DNA of 64,000 nt, taken from assembly GCA_947487835.1 (NCBI GenBank), contig CANKXX010000005.1, positions 124,001 to 188,000 of the forward strand. The letters run 5' to 3'. Made by a program: the position numbers and the translations under genes. Origin of the DNA: an uncultured Microbacteriaceae bacterium (lineage in GTDB: Bacteria; Actinomycetota; Actinomycetes; Actinomycetales; Microbacteriaceae). The first letter of the stretch is position 1. Every line of letters starts with the position of its first letter. Shown piece by piece: positions 16,060 to 24,670 of the stretch. The notes beneath the pieces were generated by a model that was not told the DNA's origin, made no database searches, and saw only the letters and a list, made by a program, of their open reading frames with translations.

Positions 16060-17841
16060 ATGAGCGCGACGAAGCCGCCGGCATCGCTGGGCGACGAGCT
16101 GGCCGACGTTGGAATCGGCATCCTGATCCTCGCCTCGGTCCTAGCCCTGCTGCTTCGAGCGGCTGGCTCCCTAGCCGCATGGGCGACCGGTAATGCACAG
16201 CCAACCGGCGGGCCTGCATCAGGGCTGGCAGTGCTTCGAACACCGGCCGACCCTGCTGTCGCTCTCGAAGCCCCAGGCCTCAGCGCCCAGGCGTACTGGC
16301 TCACCGCGATCATCCTGCTCTGCATCGCCGCTACAGCGGCTGTGGGCACGTGGCGGATACTCCACGATGCCGGCCGCACGATCAAGCTCGATCCGCATCA
16401 CATCCCCGGTGTTGCCACCCGCTCCGATGTCATCCGGGCTGCGTCACGAGCATCGCTGTTGAAGCGCGCTGTCTACCTGCGGCCCTCTCTGAGCAACCCC
16501 AGGCCGACCGACGTGGGTTACCGACTCGGCCGCTCACGAGGCGTCACCGTCTGGGCAAGCGTCGAGGACTCCGTGCTCGTCATCGGCCCGCCCCGCTCGG
16601 GCAAAGGCGCGCACATCGCGATCAACGCGATCCTCGATGCACCCGGTCCCGTCGTCACCACGTCCACCCGCCCCGACAATCTCACCACCACGCTTCTGAG
16701 CAGGCAGCGAACCGGACCGGTCGCCGTATTCGACCCGCAGCAACTGGCCGCCGGCGTGCCGGCTGGTCTTCGCTGGTCCCCAATTCGTGGCTGCGAGGAC
16801 CCGCTTACCGCGATGATCCGCGCCGCCGGGCTCGCAGCCGGGACCGGATTGGCCGCGGGCGGCGTGGACGGCGGCGGCTTCTGGGAAGCGAAGACCCGCA
16901 CCGCCCTGCAGTCGCTGCTGCACGCCGCGGCCCTGGACCGTCGACCCCCGGCCGAACTCTTCCGATGGACCCTCGACCCAGCAGCCGCCCATGACGCAGT
17001 TTCAATCCTGCTCAGCACCCCGGCGTCAGCCACAGGCTGGGGAGATTCCCTACAAGCCATGCTCGAGGCAGACCCCCGCACCCGTGACTCCATCTGGCAG
17101 GGCGTTTCACTCTCGTTAGGCGCCCTGGCCGACCCGCGCGTGCTCAACGCGGTCTCCCCGAGCGAAGCGGAGCAGTTCGACCCCGAAGCCTTCCTGAAAA
17201 GCAACGGCACGTTGTATCTGCTTGCCACCGGAGCCGGCTCCAACAACTCGGCAGCACTCGTGTCGGCATTCGTCGAAGACCTCGTCGAGACCGCCCGACG
17301 CCTCGCAGCACGAAGCCCCGGCGCCCGACTCGATCCCCCGCTACTCCTCGCCCTCGACGAGATCGGCAACCTCGCTCCCCTGCCCTCCCTGCCGAACCTC
17401 ATGGCCGAAGGTGGCGGCAGCGGGATCACCACCATGCCGGTGCTGCAGTCACTCTCCCAAGCCCGCACCAAATGGAGCGACAACGCCGCCGGCGCCATCT
17501 GGGACTCCTCCATCGTCAAAATCGTCCTCGGCGGCGCATCGAACTCCCGCGACCTGCAGGACCTGTCAACCCTCATCGGTGAACGGGACGAGACCACGGA
17601 CTCAAGCACGGTCGGAGATCGCGGATCACGTTCGTCGCAACGCTCGATCCGCCGCGTCCCGATCATGCCGCCCGACGCGATCCGGACCCTTCCCTTCGGA
17701 ACAGCACTGATCATGCTGCGCGCTGCCCCTCCCCTTCTAGCCCACCTCAGCATGTGGACCGCGCGGGCGGACGGGAAGGAGCTGCGCGAAAACCGGGCTC
17801 AGATCGAGGCCTTGCTGAGGGTGCCGCGCGGCGACGACTAA
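16060..17841 (+). CDS. Type IV coupling protein (VirD4/TraD-like, TraM-recognition domain)
   Basis: A 593-residue coupling ATPase. Two N-terminal transmembrane helices (about 18-36 and 79-97) anchor it. Walker A is GPPRSGKG at 176-183, Walker B is LLLALDEIGNL near residue 430, followed by GGSGITTMPVLQSLSQA, the conserved sensor region of VirD4. The C-terminal part would be the TraM/relaxase recognition domain. It brings the relaxase-DNA complex to the channel, although no relaxase gene is visible in this window. It is 13 bp after dprA. Confidence 0.88.
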   Translation: MSATKPPASLGDELADVGIGILILASVLALLLRAAGSLAAWATGNAQPTGGPASGLAVLRTPADPAVALEAPGLSAQAYWLTAIILLCIAATAAVGTWRILHDAGRTIKLDPHHIPGVATRSDVIRAASRASLLKRAVYLRPSLSNPRPTDVGYRLGRSRGVTVWASVEDSVLVIGPPRSGKGAHIAINAILDAPGPVVTTSTRPDNLTTTLLSRQRTGPVAVFDPQQLAAGVPAGLRWSPIRGCEDPLTAMIRAAGLAAGTGLAAGGVDGGGFWEAKTRTALQSLLHAAALDRRPPAELFRWTLDPAAAHDAVSILLSTPASATGWGDSLQAMLEADPRTRDSIWQGVSLSLGALADPRVLNAVSPSEAEQFDPEAFLKSNGTLYLLATGAGSNNSAALVSAFVEDLVETARRLAARSPGARLDPPLLLALDEIGNLAPLPSLPNLMAEGGGSGITTMPVLQSLSQARTKWSDNAAGAIWDSSIVKIVLGGASNSRDLQDLSTLIGERDETTDSSTVGDRGSRSSQRSIRRVPIMPPDAIRTLPFGTALIMLRAAPPLLAHLSMWTARADGKELRENRAQIEALLRVPRGDD

Positions 17842-18026
17842 GTCGCTCCCGTTATCGGAGTGACGGCGTTGGCCCACACCCAGCACCGGTGGTCCTGGTC
17901 CCCAATCCTGAACTCGATTCCGCAGGCGACGTCTGTCCACTTCACGACCACACCATCTACCTGCACGGCATGTGGCCCGAACCGGACCCAGGCCTTGCAA
18001 CGCTTAGGACGGGGATCCGTTGTCAT
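17838..18026 (-). CDS. Possible small antisense protein (62 residues)
   Basis: The gap between the coupling protein and the SSB gene (17842-18276) has no plus-strand gene I trust. On the minus strand a 62-residue reading from an ATG at 18026 contains VRFGPHAVQVDGVVVKWTD and HRCWVWANAVT, which look like a compact beta protein and resemble small actinobacterial proteins I recall only vaguely. The frame stays open up to 18290, so the start is uncertain. It overlaps the coupling-protein stop by four bases. Confidence 0.35.
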   Translation of the reverse strand: MTTDPRPKRCKAWVRFGPHAVQVDGVVVKWTDVACGIEFRIGDQDHRCWVWANAVTPITGAT

Positions 18027-18276
18027 CGGCGAGGTGCCCGTCCTCCGCTCTTGCTCCGTCAACGTCTGCAGGGGATGCTCCGCGACAACGCGCAGCAGGA
18101 TGCGGTCATCCATCACACGGTCGTAGCTCGCCGCATACCTGCGGTTCGTGCCAATGACGTCCTCCTTCCCTCGCAGTCCAACAGCGTAGGTAGCACCTCC
18201 GACGGGACCGGACGGCGCACCTTGTGGACAAGGAGGGCCGCGACGGTCCGCCTTCACACTCAGGAGGTTGAGTCCC

Positions 18277-18735
18277 ATGGAACTGCACACCCATCAATCG
18301 CTGTCCGGCTTCATCGCTTCAGAACCGCAGCGCACAGTGACCGAGAACCGCGACACCCGGTTCTACGCCCGCATCGGCCAGCCCCACTTCCGCCGCGAGG
18401 ACGACGGCAGCTTCACCCCACTCGAGCCCACGTTCCATGACCTCGTGGCATACCGGGCCACTGCCGAACGAGCACTCGCTCAACTTGCGAAGGGTGACAG
18501 CTTCATTGCCGAGGGTTACATCCACACGTTTCACAAGGAACGCAACGGCGAGCTAATCGAACGCGAGGAGTTCGTGGCGACGAAGATCGGCCATGACCTC
18601 GTCCGGACCGACTACGAGGTGGACCGATCCCGTCGACAAGGCCGCACCGCCGAGAGGGAAGCCATGAGCGACCAGCGCGTGACGACGTTGCGGGCTATGC
18701 AGCCCCCTGTCCGGTCCGTCGCGCTCGGCTTCTGA
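18277..18735 (+). CDS. Single-stranded DNA-binding protein (SSB-like)
   Basis: A 152-residue OB-fold protein. TRFYARIGQ, the hydrophobic FHDLVAYRATAERALAQL block, KGDSFIAEGYI and EEFVATKIGHDL follow the strand order of SSB proteins encoded on actinobacterial conjugative elements. It should coat the transferred strand. I chose the ATG at 18277, nine bases after AGGAGG; a TTG at 18268 would touch the ribosome site. The C-terminus lacks the DDDIPF-type acidic tip of housekeeping SSB. Confidence 0.8.
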   Translation: MELHTHQSLSGFIASEPQRTVTENRDTRFYARIGQPHFRREDDGSFTPLEPTFHDLVAYRATAERALAQLAKGDSFIAEGYIHTFHKERNGELIEREEFVATKIGHDLVRTDYEVDRSRRQGRTAEREAMSDQRVTTLRAMQPPVRSVALGF

Positions 18736-18744
18736 GCCAGCCTG

Positions 18745-19278
18745 ATGACCGCAACGTTCGGCGAGTCGATCCGGGGTTTCCGTGATGACTCCAGCGGCGA
18801 CGATTTCCTGGCCGAGCTCAACGGTTCACTGACCACGGAGCCTCCTCGCCCAATCAATTGGGATGCACTAACGGCAGAAGAAGCAGAGATCGAGTGGATT
18901 GAGCTCAACCGCTGGGTCAACTGGCTCCGACTAACCTACGGACTGCCGGCGTCCATCGTGCCGCCGTTCTGGCACCGGCACCCCGAACTCGTCTGGGAAC
19001 TGTCCGCACTCCACCTGCACTGGCTCTGCGCCTACGACCCCGACCAACACGGCTCCGCACCCCTCGGCTGGCACCGCGACTTCGCAGACACCCGCCAGCG
19101 ACTCCGCGACTGGGTCGCGACGTCCGGCACGCGGCTGGAGCGCGACCGCCCGACACGACAGACCCCCTGGCCGGGCGAACCAGCGGCCGGAACGGTCGAG
19201 GAGATTCCGATAGAAGATCGAGACGAGGATTTTGTTCAGTGGGTCATGGCGGATGTGATGAGGCGACGCGACGCATAA
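18745..19278 (+). CDS. Hypothetical conjugation-associated protein (DUF4913-like pattern)
   Basis: A 177-residue soluble protein. The core, FWHRHPELVWELSALHLHWL followed by SAPLGWHRDF and RLRDWV, resembles DUF4913-type proteins common in actinobacterial plasmids and conjugative elements, with several conserved Trp and His. Function unknown. It lies nine bp after the SSB gene on the same strand. The following 296 bases, to 19574, hold nothing that I can support. Confidence 0.6.
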   Translation: MTATFGESIRGFRDDSSGDDFLAELNGSLTTEPPRPINWDALTAEEAEIEWIELNRWVNWLRLTYGLPASIVPPFWHRHPELVWELSALHLHWLCAYDPDQHGSAPLGWHRDFADTRQRLRDWVATSGTRLERDRPTRQTPWPGEPAAGTVEEIPIEDRDEDFVQWVMADVMRRRDA

Positions 19279-19574
19279 GCACTATTTCGTGGAGAGTGAG
19301 CATCCCGTCGAGTCCTCGGTAAACCCCTGTCCAGAACGCGAGGCGCGTAAGCGCGCTCGTGGGAGACGACGGCCAGCAAGTCAGCGACGTGGTGAGGTGA
19401 TCTCGGGCGATCCTGCTAGCCGGCGGTGTGCTTGCTGGATGCAGGAGCTTCCCGTCATCGCGAGCGGCCGGTGCCACCTTGGACGCACTCGAGCGGGGTC
19501 GTCGATAGCGCTGACTGTGCCCACTTGGACTGTTGTCAGCGCCGCGATTGACGTGGCGCACTAGCCGGGCTTAC

Positions 19575-19967
19575 TCAGCGCCGGATCGACGAGAGGTTTC
19601 GGCTCTCGGATCCAGCGGTCTCTGTCTGGTCATGCTTGCTGCCCGCGGTCGCCCGACGCCGCTCCCGAGCCTCGGACGCCCGGACGAGGAGCAACCGGAA
19701 CAAAGTCAGGGGCCCCGCGACGAGGAACTTCAGCGCATTCCAGAGCAGGAGCAACGCCAAGATGCTCAACCAACCTGAGCCGCCCGCATTCGTAAGGCCG
19801 ACGCAGAACGCCGCAGCGAGTGTGTACGGGACGGCAAGCAGCATCGCTGGGACGCCCCACCTGAGGCCGCGGCGAGTGTGGATAGCGTCTAACACGATGT
19901 TCGTCGGCATGAACCGCCGAAGCGTGTAGTACGTGCGGGCCGTGACGCCCAAGACGAAACCAAACAT
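19575..19967 (-). CDS. Small integral membrane protein of conjugative elements
   Basis: A 130-residue protein with a basic amphipathic start (TYYTLRRFMPTNIVLDAI), two transmembrane helices (about 39-62 and 67-95) and a charged C-terminal tail. Similar proteins, sometimes labelled sulfate permease without evidence, lie between the coupling-protein block and the relaxase in related elements. Here it is on the minus strand, opposite to the operon. Function unknown. Confidence 0.6.
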   Translation of the reverse strand: MFGFVLGVTARTYYTLRRFMPTNIVLDAIHTRRGLRWGVPAMLLAVPYTLAAAFCVGLTNAGGSGWLSILALLLLWNALKFLVAGPLTLFRLLLVRASEARERRRATAGSKHDQTETAGSESRNLSSIRR

Positions 19968-20079
19968 GCTGCAGCCTCCATCAGTTCGGCAACAAGAACC
20001 TGGAAGGACTGCCTCGGGAGGTAGTCATGTCATCACGACGAGCGATGGCGCGTAAGAGATTGCCTTGTCAGCACTCTAG

Positions 20080-20232
20080 GGCGGGACGCCCGCCGGCGAA
20101 AGGCCCGAGCGGGTGCGAGTTGCCCATGCCTGGATCGCCGAGCATGTCGAGAACTTCGAGGACATCCCAGCCGTTACAGAACAGCCGTCGGGCGACCGCG
20201 TCTCGCTGTCCCGGGCAAGCAGGCCACGCTAA
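20080..20232 (+). pseudogene. C-terminal remnant of an unidentified gene upstream of the integrase remnant
   Basis: A 50-residue open reading with no start codon, closed by TAA at 20230, contains RVRVAHAWIAEHVENFEDI and then a polar tail. The composition is protein-like, and the place just before the integrase is where related elements carry a relaxase end or a helix-turn-helix gene. I cannot say which. It is preceded by an in-frame TAG at 20077, so the rest of the gene is gone. Confidence 0.3.
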
Positions 20233-20247
20233 GAGGGAGGCGTTGAC

Positions 20248-20574
20248 ATGGGCAGCGGGCGGCCGCTTACCTCTCTTGGTACTTGGGGAGCGCTCACCAC
20301 GACGAAGGTGCGCGCGGGTGCGTACCGAGCACGCACCCGGATTAGGGACAAGGACGGGGTGACGCGGGAAGTCACGGCCACTGGTACGACCCGGGCCACG
20401 GCTGAACGTGCGTTGCGGGAGAAGCTCGTGGACCGGGTGACGCCCACGTAGCAGTTGATCACCGCCGAACCCACCATCGCGAGGCTCGCGAGCCTGTGGC
20501 TCGACTATCGCCGCGATGAAGGCCGGGTCGAGGGCACGACCATCAGCGAGTTCGGGCGGGTCCTCTCTCAGTGA
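20248..20574 (+). pseudogene. Truncated tyrosine integrase, in-frame stop
   Basis: The reading starts with ATG after GGGAGG and encodes an arm-type DNA-binding domain (GAYRARTRIRDKDGVTREVTA) as in phage-type tyrosine integrases. It is stopped by TAG at 20449-20451, continues in the same frame (ARLASLWLDYRRDEGRVEGT, the start of the core-binding domain), and ends at TGA 20572-20574. The whole catalytic domain is missing. Its place at the right end of the conjugation genes marks it as the element's own integrase. It aligns in layout with, but differs from, the intact integrase at 27263. Confidence 0.75.
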
Positions 20575-20729
20575 AGCCGCGTCCCGGCGAAGAGGACTGC
20601 TGAGTCTGTCGGCGCTGAGCGTCAATGCGCCGTTCGCTCGCAATTCGATTCCACAACGCGCTCACGGTGCGATTCACTTGATTCAGCATTCGCACTCTTA
20701 GCGACGAGCACTTATCGAACGGGGCAGGC

Positions 20730-21542
20730 ATGGCATTGACACTTGGCCCTCTCCTCATCGACGCAGGTATCGATCCTGCGCAGGCGCTCGTGATTCGCCA
20801 TGCCTTCGCGCAAGAAGCAGCGGAGAGCGGGCTGACCGGCCTTCACGCGGACTCGACGCACGCAGAGATCTTCGAGTACACCCGGAAACAGTCCGCAGAC
20901 ACCAGACGCTTCCCAGCGATCCCACCGCAGTTCTGGGTGGTCTTCATCAAGGAGGGCGGTGACCAGGCGAGGTTGTGGTCGGTCGTCGAGAACCGCGGTG
21001 AGGTCTCAAACAACGGCATAATCCGCGCCTTCGATGTGGCCGAATCGGAGCACATGGCGGACCTGCACAACCGGCTCGTCATCGCGTGGAGGTCTCCGCG
21101 CACATGGCGCATGAGCGCCGCGACCGCTGCGACGTATCCCGTCATCGGTATCGTCGATGCCAAGCCGATTCCGTTTCCGGGTTTCGACCGGCTGGTGCTG
21201 AGTCACGTGCAGCTGCAGGCCGTGATGCGTGAGCACCGCTACGCCTCCTGGCGCACAGCGCTTTCATCCGTGGTGGGCGTGTACCTCATCACGGATACCC
21301 GCGATGGCCGGCACTACGTCGGCAAGGCAGACGGTGCCGAGAGCATCCGGCAGCGCTGGAGCGCCTACGCGACGAACGGGCACGGCGGCAACGTCGAGCT
21401 GCGGCGCCTCGACCCGAGCAGCTTCCGCTTCTCGCTGCTGCGCGTCTTCGATCCCTCCACGCCGACGCGAGACATTGACGCAGCCGAGAGCCATTTCAAG
21501 GACGCCCTCGATTCCCGGCGTCACGGTCTGAACCGGAACTAG
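20730..21542 (+). CDS. GIY-YIG nuclease with an uncharacterised N-terminal domain
   Basis: A 270-residue protein. The C-terminal 90 residues are a GIY-YIG domain: VVGVYLITD supplies the GIY part, HYVGKADG the YIG part, followed by IRQRWSAYATNGHGGN with the catalytic Arg and Tyr, and a late Glu in AAESHFKDAL. The N-terminal 170 residues, including FWVVFIKEGGDQARLWSVVENRGEV, would recognise the target and are not a family I can name. It is the first gene of the cargo block, in a defence-like setting; a restriction-type role is inferred. The 155 bases before it, to 20575, hold no gene. Confidence 0.7.
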   Translation: MALTLGPLLIDAGIDPAQALVIRHAFAQEAAESGLTGLHADSTHAEIFEYTRKQSADTRRFPAIPPQFWVVFIKEGGDQARLWSVVENRGEVSNNGIIRAFDVAESEHMADLHNRLVIAWRSPRTWRMSAATAATYPVIGIVDAKPIPFPGFDRLVLSHVQLQAVMREHRYASWRTALSSVVGVYLITDTRDGRHYVGKADGAESIRQRWSAYATNGHGGNVELRRLDPSSFRFSLLRVFDPSTPTRDIDAAESHFKDALDSRRHGLNRN

Positions 21543-21554
21543 CCGAGCCGGGCG

Positions 21555-23558
21555 CTACGTCTTCGGCTCCTCCGCTTCGTCCGATGTGAGATCTTCGGGG
21601 ATCATCTCCGCGTACTCCTCGCGAATGAACGCCAGCCCCTCTGCAAGAGATGGGTCGAACTCGAGCGAGCTCGTCACGAAGTCCAAGCGGCGCTTGTTTT
21701 CAGCGATGATGTCGCTCCATCGGCGGACGTACGCGCGCACCGCAGGCCGACCCGGCTTCTGCTCGGGCTCGAGCACGAGACCGATCTCACGGTTGTCGCT
21801 CTTGAATGAGTTCTCGATCACCTCGTCGTAGTCCGTGACGACCAGGATGAAGTCCCACTTCGCACGCTCGCTGGCGAAGGCTGGCGTGCTCACCACGACG
21901 TTGACGTAGTCCTCGATCTGATCGCGCTCCTTGCGTCCAGCGCTGACGTCGGGTGCTTTCAGCTCGACAACGAGATGCCGAACACGGTCGTGCTCCTGGG
22001 ACTTCGCTGCCACGTGCAGGTCGACGCGGCCCGATTTGCCATCCCAGCGCTTGACCGGCTCCACCTTGCCATCCGGGAGGCCCTCGAGCTGGAGGTGAGT
22101 GCGCAGCATCTGCGTCAGCCCCCGCTCGCTGTTCATGAAATGGTACTCCTCGCCGAAGATCCAGAGCTCGTGCTCGAGGATCTTGTGGAGGTGGTCGCGC
22201 TCGCCGACCTTCTTCGAATCCTCGGGATCGAACAGCAGGTGCTCGAGGCCCGCGAGGAACTTGCGTCGGCTCGTCACCAGGTTGGCAGCCCGGATGACGC
22301 CAGCGAGCGTCGTCTCACTTAGCAGCTTGGTCAGCGCCTCGCGGTCCTGCTCCGTCAGAGCCACGAACTCGCTGACCAGGAGCGCGAGGTTCTCCGGATC
22401 CGTCTTCAGCGCATCGCGGAGGAGATTGAGCGTCAGCTGCGCGCCGTCCTTGCGCTTGGGGATCTGCGGCACCAACGCACTCGACACGATGTCGAATACC
22501 GCGCGCTCTGCCTTGTCTGCCTCCGTGGTGGGCTCCTCCGAGTAGGGATAGATGCCCTTGTTCTTCCACTCGTCGATCTGGTCGCGCCGTCGCGACCGTC
22601 TCCGTGACGCGAAGTGCTCGCGCACGGCCTTCTTGGTGGCGCGCCAGACTGCCCCCGCAGGATCGGAGGCCATCTCCCCGAGCCCGAGCTCCGAGAGCGA
22701 GTCGACATCGAAGCCGCCCCACGTCACGTAGGCCGAGAACGCCGTCTGGTTCTCAAGCTCAGCACCGGATATCTCAACGACGAAGCGCTCCGCGTCCTCT
22801 CCGAAGTAGACCGCGCGATGCCTGCCAGTGCGCCACTCGATGATGCGCACGGAAATGTGCGCATCCGCGTCGGAGTCGAGCACGACCTCAACGGTGGTGT
22901 CGTCGAGAATCTCATCCGCCGGGTCGAGCTTCGCTCCGTCGAAGACAACGGTCAGCGTCTCGTCGTTGAGCAGCACCGGCGCGAAGTGCGAGGAAAGCAT
23001 GGTCAGAGTCGAATCGCTCGTCAGCGAGTTCAGACTGCGGTCCTGCTCGTTCAGTGCCGTCACCACCGTGCCGGTCACCGTGGCCGTCGACGGCTCGACG
23101 TCCCAGCTGAACGGCTCCGCACGCTCCTTCGCGCCCTCGATGACCACCCGCTCACGGATGCCAGCGGTGTTGACGCTCTCGCTCGCCCAGGTCACTCGCG
23201 AGCCGAGCGCAAAGGCGCGGAGGCGCCCCTCGCCCAGGTTGCCGTGCAGACCTCGCTTGTCGTTCTTCGAGCGCGTCGCGAGCGCCTTCCACGACCCGCC
23301 GATCCGGCCGAACGTCGCCTGCACCTCTTCGGAGGTAATCCCGTGGCCGTCATCTTCAACGGTGACGCTCTCGATGGCGTCCATGTCTGAACGCTTCAGC
23401 GTGACGCGCACCGTTTCAGCTTCCGCATCGATCGCGTTCCATACCAACTCGACAACGGCTCGAACGGGGTCGCGCTCATGTGCCAGGCGCGTGACGAGGT
23501 CACCGCCGGCGGAAAGTGGAAGGTCCCTCACCAGACTCACTGTAGGGCCCGCGTTCAT
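21555..23558 (-). CDS. GHKL (Hsp90/MORC-like) ATPase fused to a PD-(D/E)XK nuclease (Shedu/DUF4263-like)
   Basis: A 667-residue protein. The N-terminal ATPase has the GHKL motifs: ELVWNAIDA with E37 and N41, VEDDGHGI at 67-74, and GLHGNLGEGR at 103-112. A transducer-like region follows. The last 200 residues begin with ILEHELWIFGEEY, as in DUF4263 proteins, then GRVDLH (D513) and VVELKAP (E532, K534), a complete D-ExK nuclease motif. This suggests ATP-gated DNA cleavage, consistent with an anti-phage or anti-plasmid effector. The ATG lies 15 bp after the beta-flower gene on the same strand, so they likely form an operon. The stops of this gene and the GIY-YIG gene face each other 12 bp apart. 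Confidence 0.75.
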   Translation of the reverse strand: MNAGPTVSLVRDLPLSAGGDLVTRLAHERDPVRAVVELVWNAIDAEAETVRVTLKRSDMDAIESVTVEDDGHGITSEEVQATFGRIGGSWKALATRSKNDKRGLHGNLGEGRLRAFALGSRVTWASESVNTAGIRERVVIEGAKERAEPFSWDVEPSTATVTGTVVTALNEQDRSLNSLTSDSTLTMLSSHFAPVLLNDETLTVVFDGAKLDPADEILDDTTVEVVLDSDADAHISVRIIEWRTGRHRAVYFGEDAERFVVEISGAELENQTAFSAYVTWGGFDVDSLSELGLGEMASDPAGAVWRATKKAVREHFASRRRSRRRDQIDEWKNKGIYPYSEEPTTEADKAERAVFDIVSSALVPQIPKRKDGAQLTLNLLRDALKTDPENLALLVSEFVALTEQDREALTKLLSETTLAGVIRAANLVTSRRKFLAGLEHLLFDPEDSKKVGERDHLHKILEHELWIFGEEYHFMNSERGLTQMLRTHLQLEGLPDGKVEPVKRWDGKSGRVDLHVAAKSQEHDRVRHLVVELKAPDVSAGRKERDQIEDYVNVVVSTPAFASERAKWDFILVVTDYDEVIENSFKSDNREIGLVLEPEQKPGRPAVRAYVRRWSDIIAENKRRLDFVTSSLEFDPSLAEGLAFIREEYAEMIPEDLTSDEAEEPKT

Positions 23559-23573
23559 GACGAGCCCATCGGC

Positions 23574-23852
23574 TCAGTCCGGAAACGGAGGCTCGTCGCC
23601 CCACATCGCCGAGCTCACGCGGTTCGCGCTAGCGCTTCCAGCTCGATTCGCCGACACCGACGGACTCGCAAGCCGAGCAGAGTGCGTCGAGCGGTAGACG
23701 ACCCGCTCGCCCACGATGGTGCCCGCGTAACGGCCCGACGGGTCGAAGACGTAGTCGCCCTTGATCTTGCCCACGTACGTTCCCGAGCGCGCAAACAACT
23801 TGTCACCGCTGCGCCGAAGCGGGCGGCCATTCTTCGTGTAGAGGTCTGCCAC
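23574..23852 (-). CDS. 4-fold beta-flower domain small protein
   Basis: A 92-residue protein. Residues 1-55 show short strand repeats (LYTKNGRPLRRSG, KLFARSGTYVGKI, DYVFDPSGRYAGTI, ERVVYRS) as in the so-called 4-fold beta flower domain of small bacterial proteins. The remaining 35 residues are polar and probably disordered. It is the first gene of a two-gene unit with the GHKL-nuclease 15 bp downstream, so it may be its sensor, regulator or immunity partner; this is inference. Confidence 0.6.
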   Translation of the reverse strand: MADLYTKNGRPLRRSGDKLFARSGTYVGKIKGDYVFDPSGRYAGTIVGERVVYRSTHSARLASPSVSANRAGSASANRVSSAMWGDEPPFPD

Positions 23853-23899
23853 GCCATCAGTATGTTCTAGGCCTCCGACATCGAGGGGAGCGCCGAGAC

Positions 23900-24607
23900 G
23901 TGGCGAAGCTAACCGACGAGCAGAAGGCAGAGCGTGCGACGAAGCGCCAGATGACCAACGCGCTCAAGGAAGAGGCGAGAGCGCACCCGACGAGGCGAAG
24001 CGTCGAGAGTGGCGCGAGAAGGGGATGTATCTCACCTGTGAGAAGGCGGCGGCCGGCGACCCTTGCCGTGGCTGCGGTCAACCTGTCATCGACAACCTCG
24101 GCAGTTGGCCAGGCACGATGTACCTCACGCCCGACAGAGAGTCGAGTACGACGCCGACCAGGCGAAGTACAAGGAGATGCATCCCGACTGCGAGGCGCAT
24201 CGCTGGAGCGTGCCCGGACCCCGCGCCCGCATTGCGGCTATCGCTGCCCGCCAGCTCCGATATCGCCGGAGCAGTACGAGAACATCGAGCGCATCTTCGC
24301 AAGCAGTCCCCGCCGCAAAGAAGAGCTCGACATTTGGAAGCGCACGCAGACCTGCGGCCACATCATCGAACAGAGCGTGCAGCACACAAACCAGCACCCC
24401 AGCTTCACGACTTCCTGGTGCCCCGAGTGCGAGATGACCCGCGGCGTCGTGTCCTCGACGAAGACCGCGGAGGCGGCATCCCGAATGGCAGAGGCTAAGC
24501 GCAAGTGCGACGATCAGGTCGCTCGAGCGGAGCGGGAGCTAAAGATGGCCGAGAAGGCTGCACGCGATGCGAGGAAGCGGCTCGCTGATCCGAGGTCGAA
24601 TTCGTAA
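23900..24607 (+). pseudogene. Frameshifted gene for a Cys-rich, coiled-coil protein
   Basis: Protein-like sequence runs through all three plus frames in turn. The first starts at GTG 23900 (KLTDEQKAERATKRQMTNAL). The second, near 23985, carries REWREKGMYLTCEKA and the CRGC zinc knuckle. The third, near 24120, reads VEYDADQAKYKEMHPDCEAH. The first frame returns near 24220 (PHCGYRCPPAPISPEQYENI) and runs on with CGH and CPEC pairs to a charged coiled coil ending at 24607. Each step is one base short, so three single-base losses restore the frame. Either it is decayed or these are sequencing errors. The intact protein would be about 230 residues, zinc-binding, of unknown function. Confidence 0.6.
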
Positions 24608-24670
24608 TGCCCACTCGCGCGCGTCGTCGCGAGTGCATGTCGGAGGTCACTGCTGTAATCGAGGCATGCA

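Noticed and set aside
19279-19574. Small ORFs on both strands in this gap
   Set aside because: Both readings are Arg/Ser/Pro-rich, lack ribosome sites and show no protein-like pattern.
1-20574. A second copy of the tRNA-Gln 3' end as the left attachment site
   Set aside because: Searching by eye for GGACTCGAACC and its flanks gave no match inside the window.
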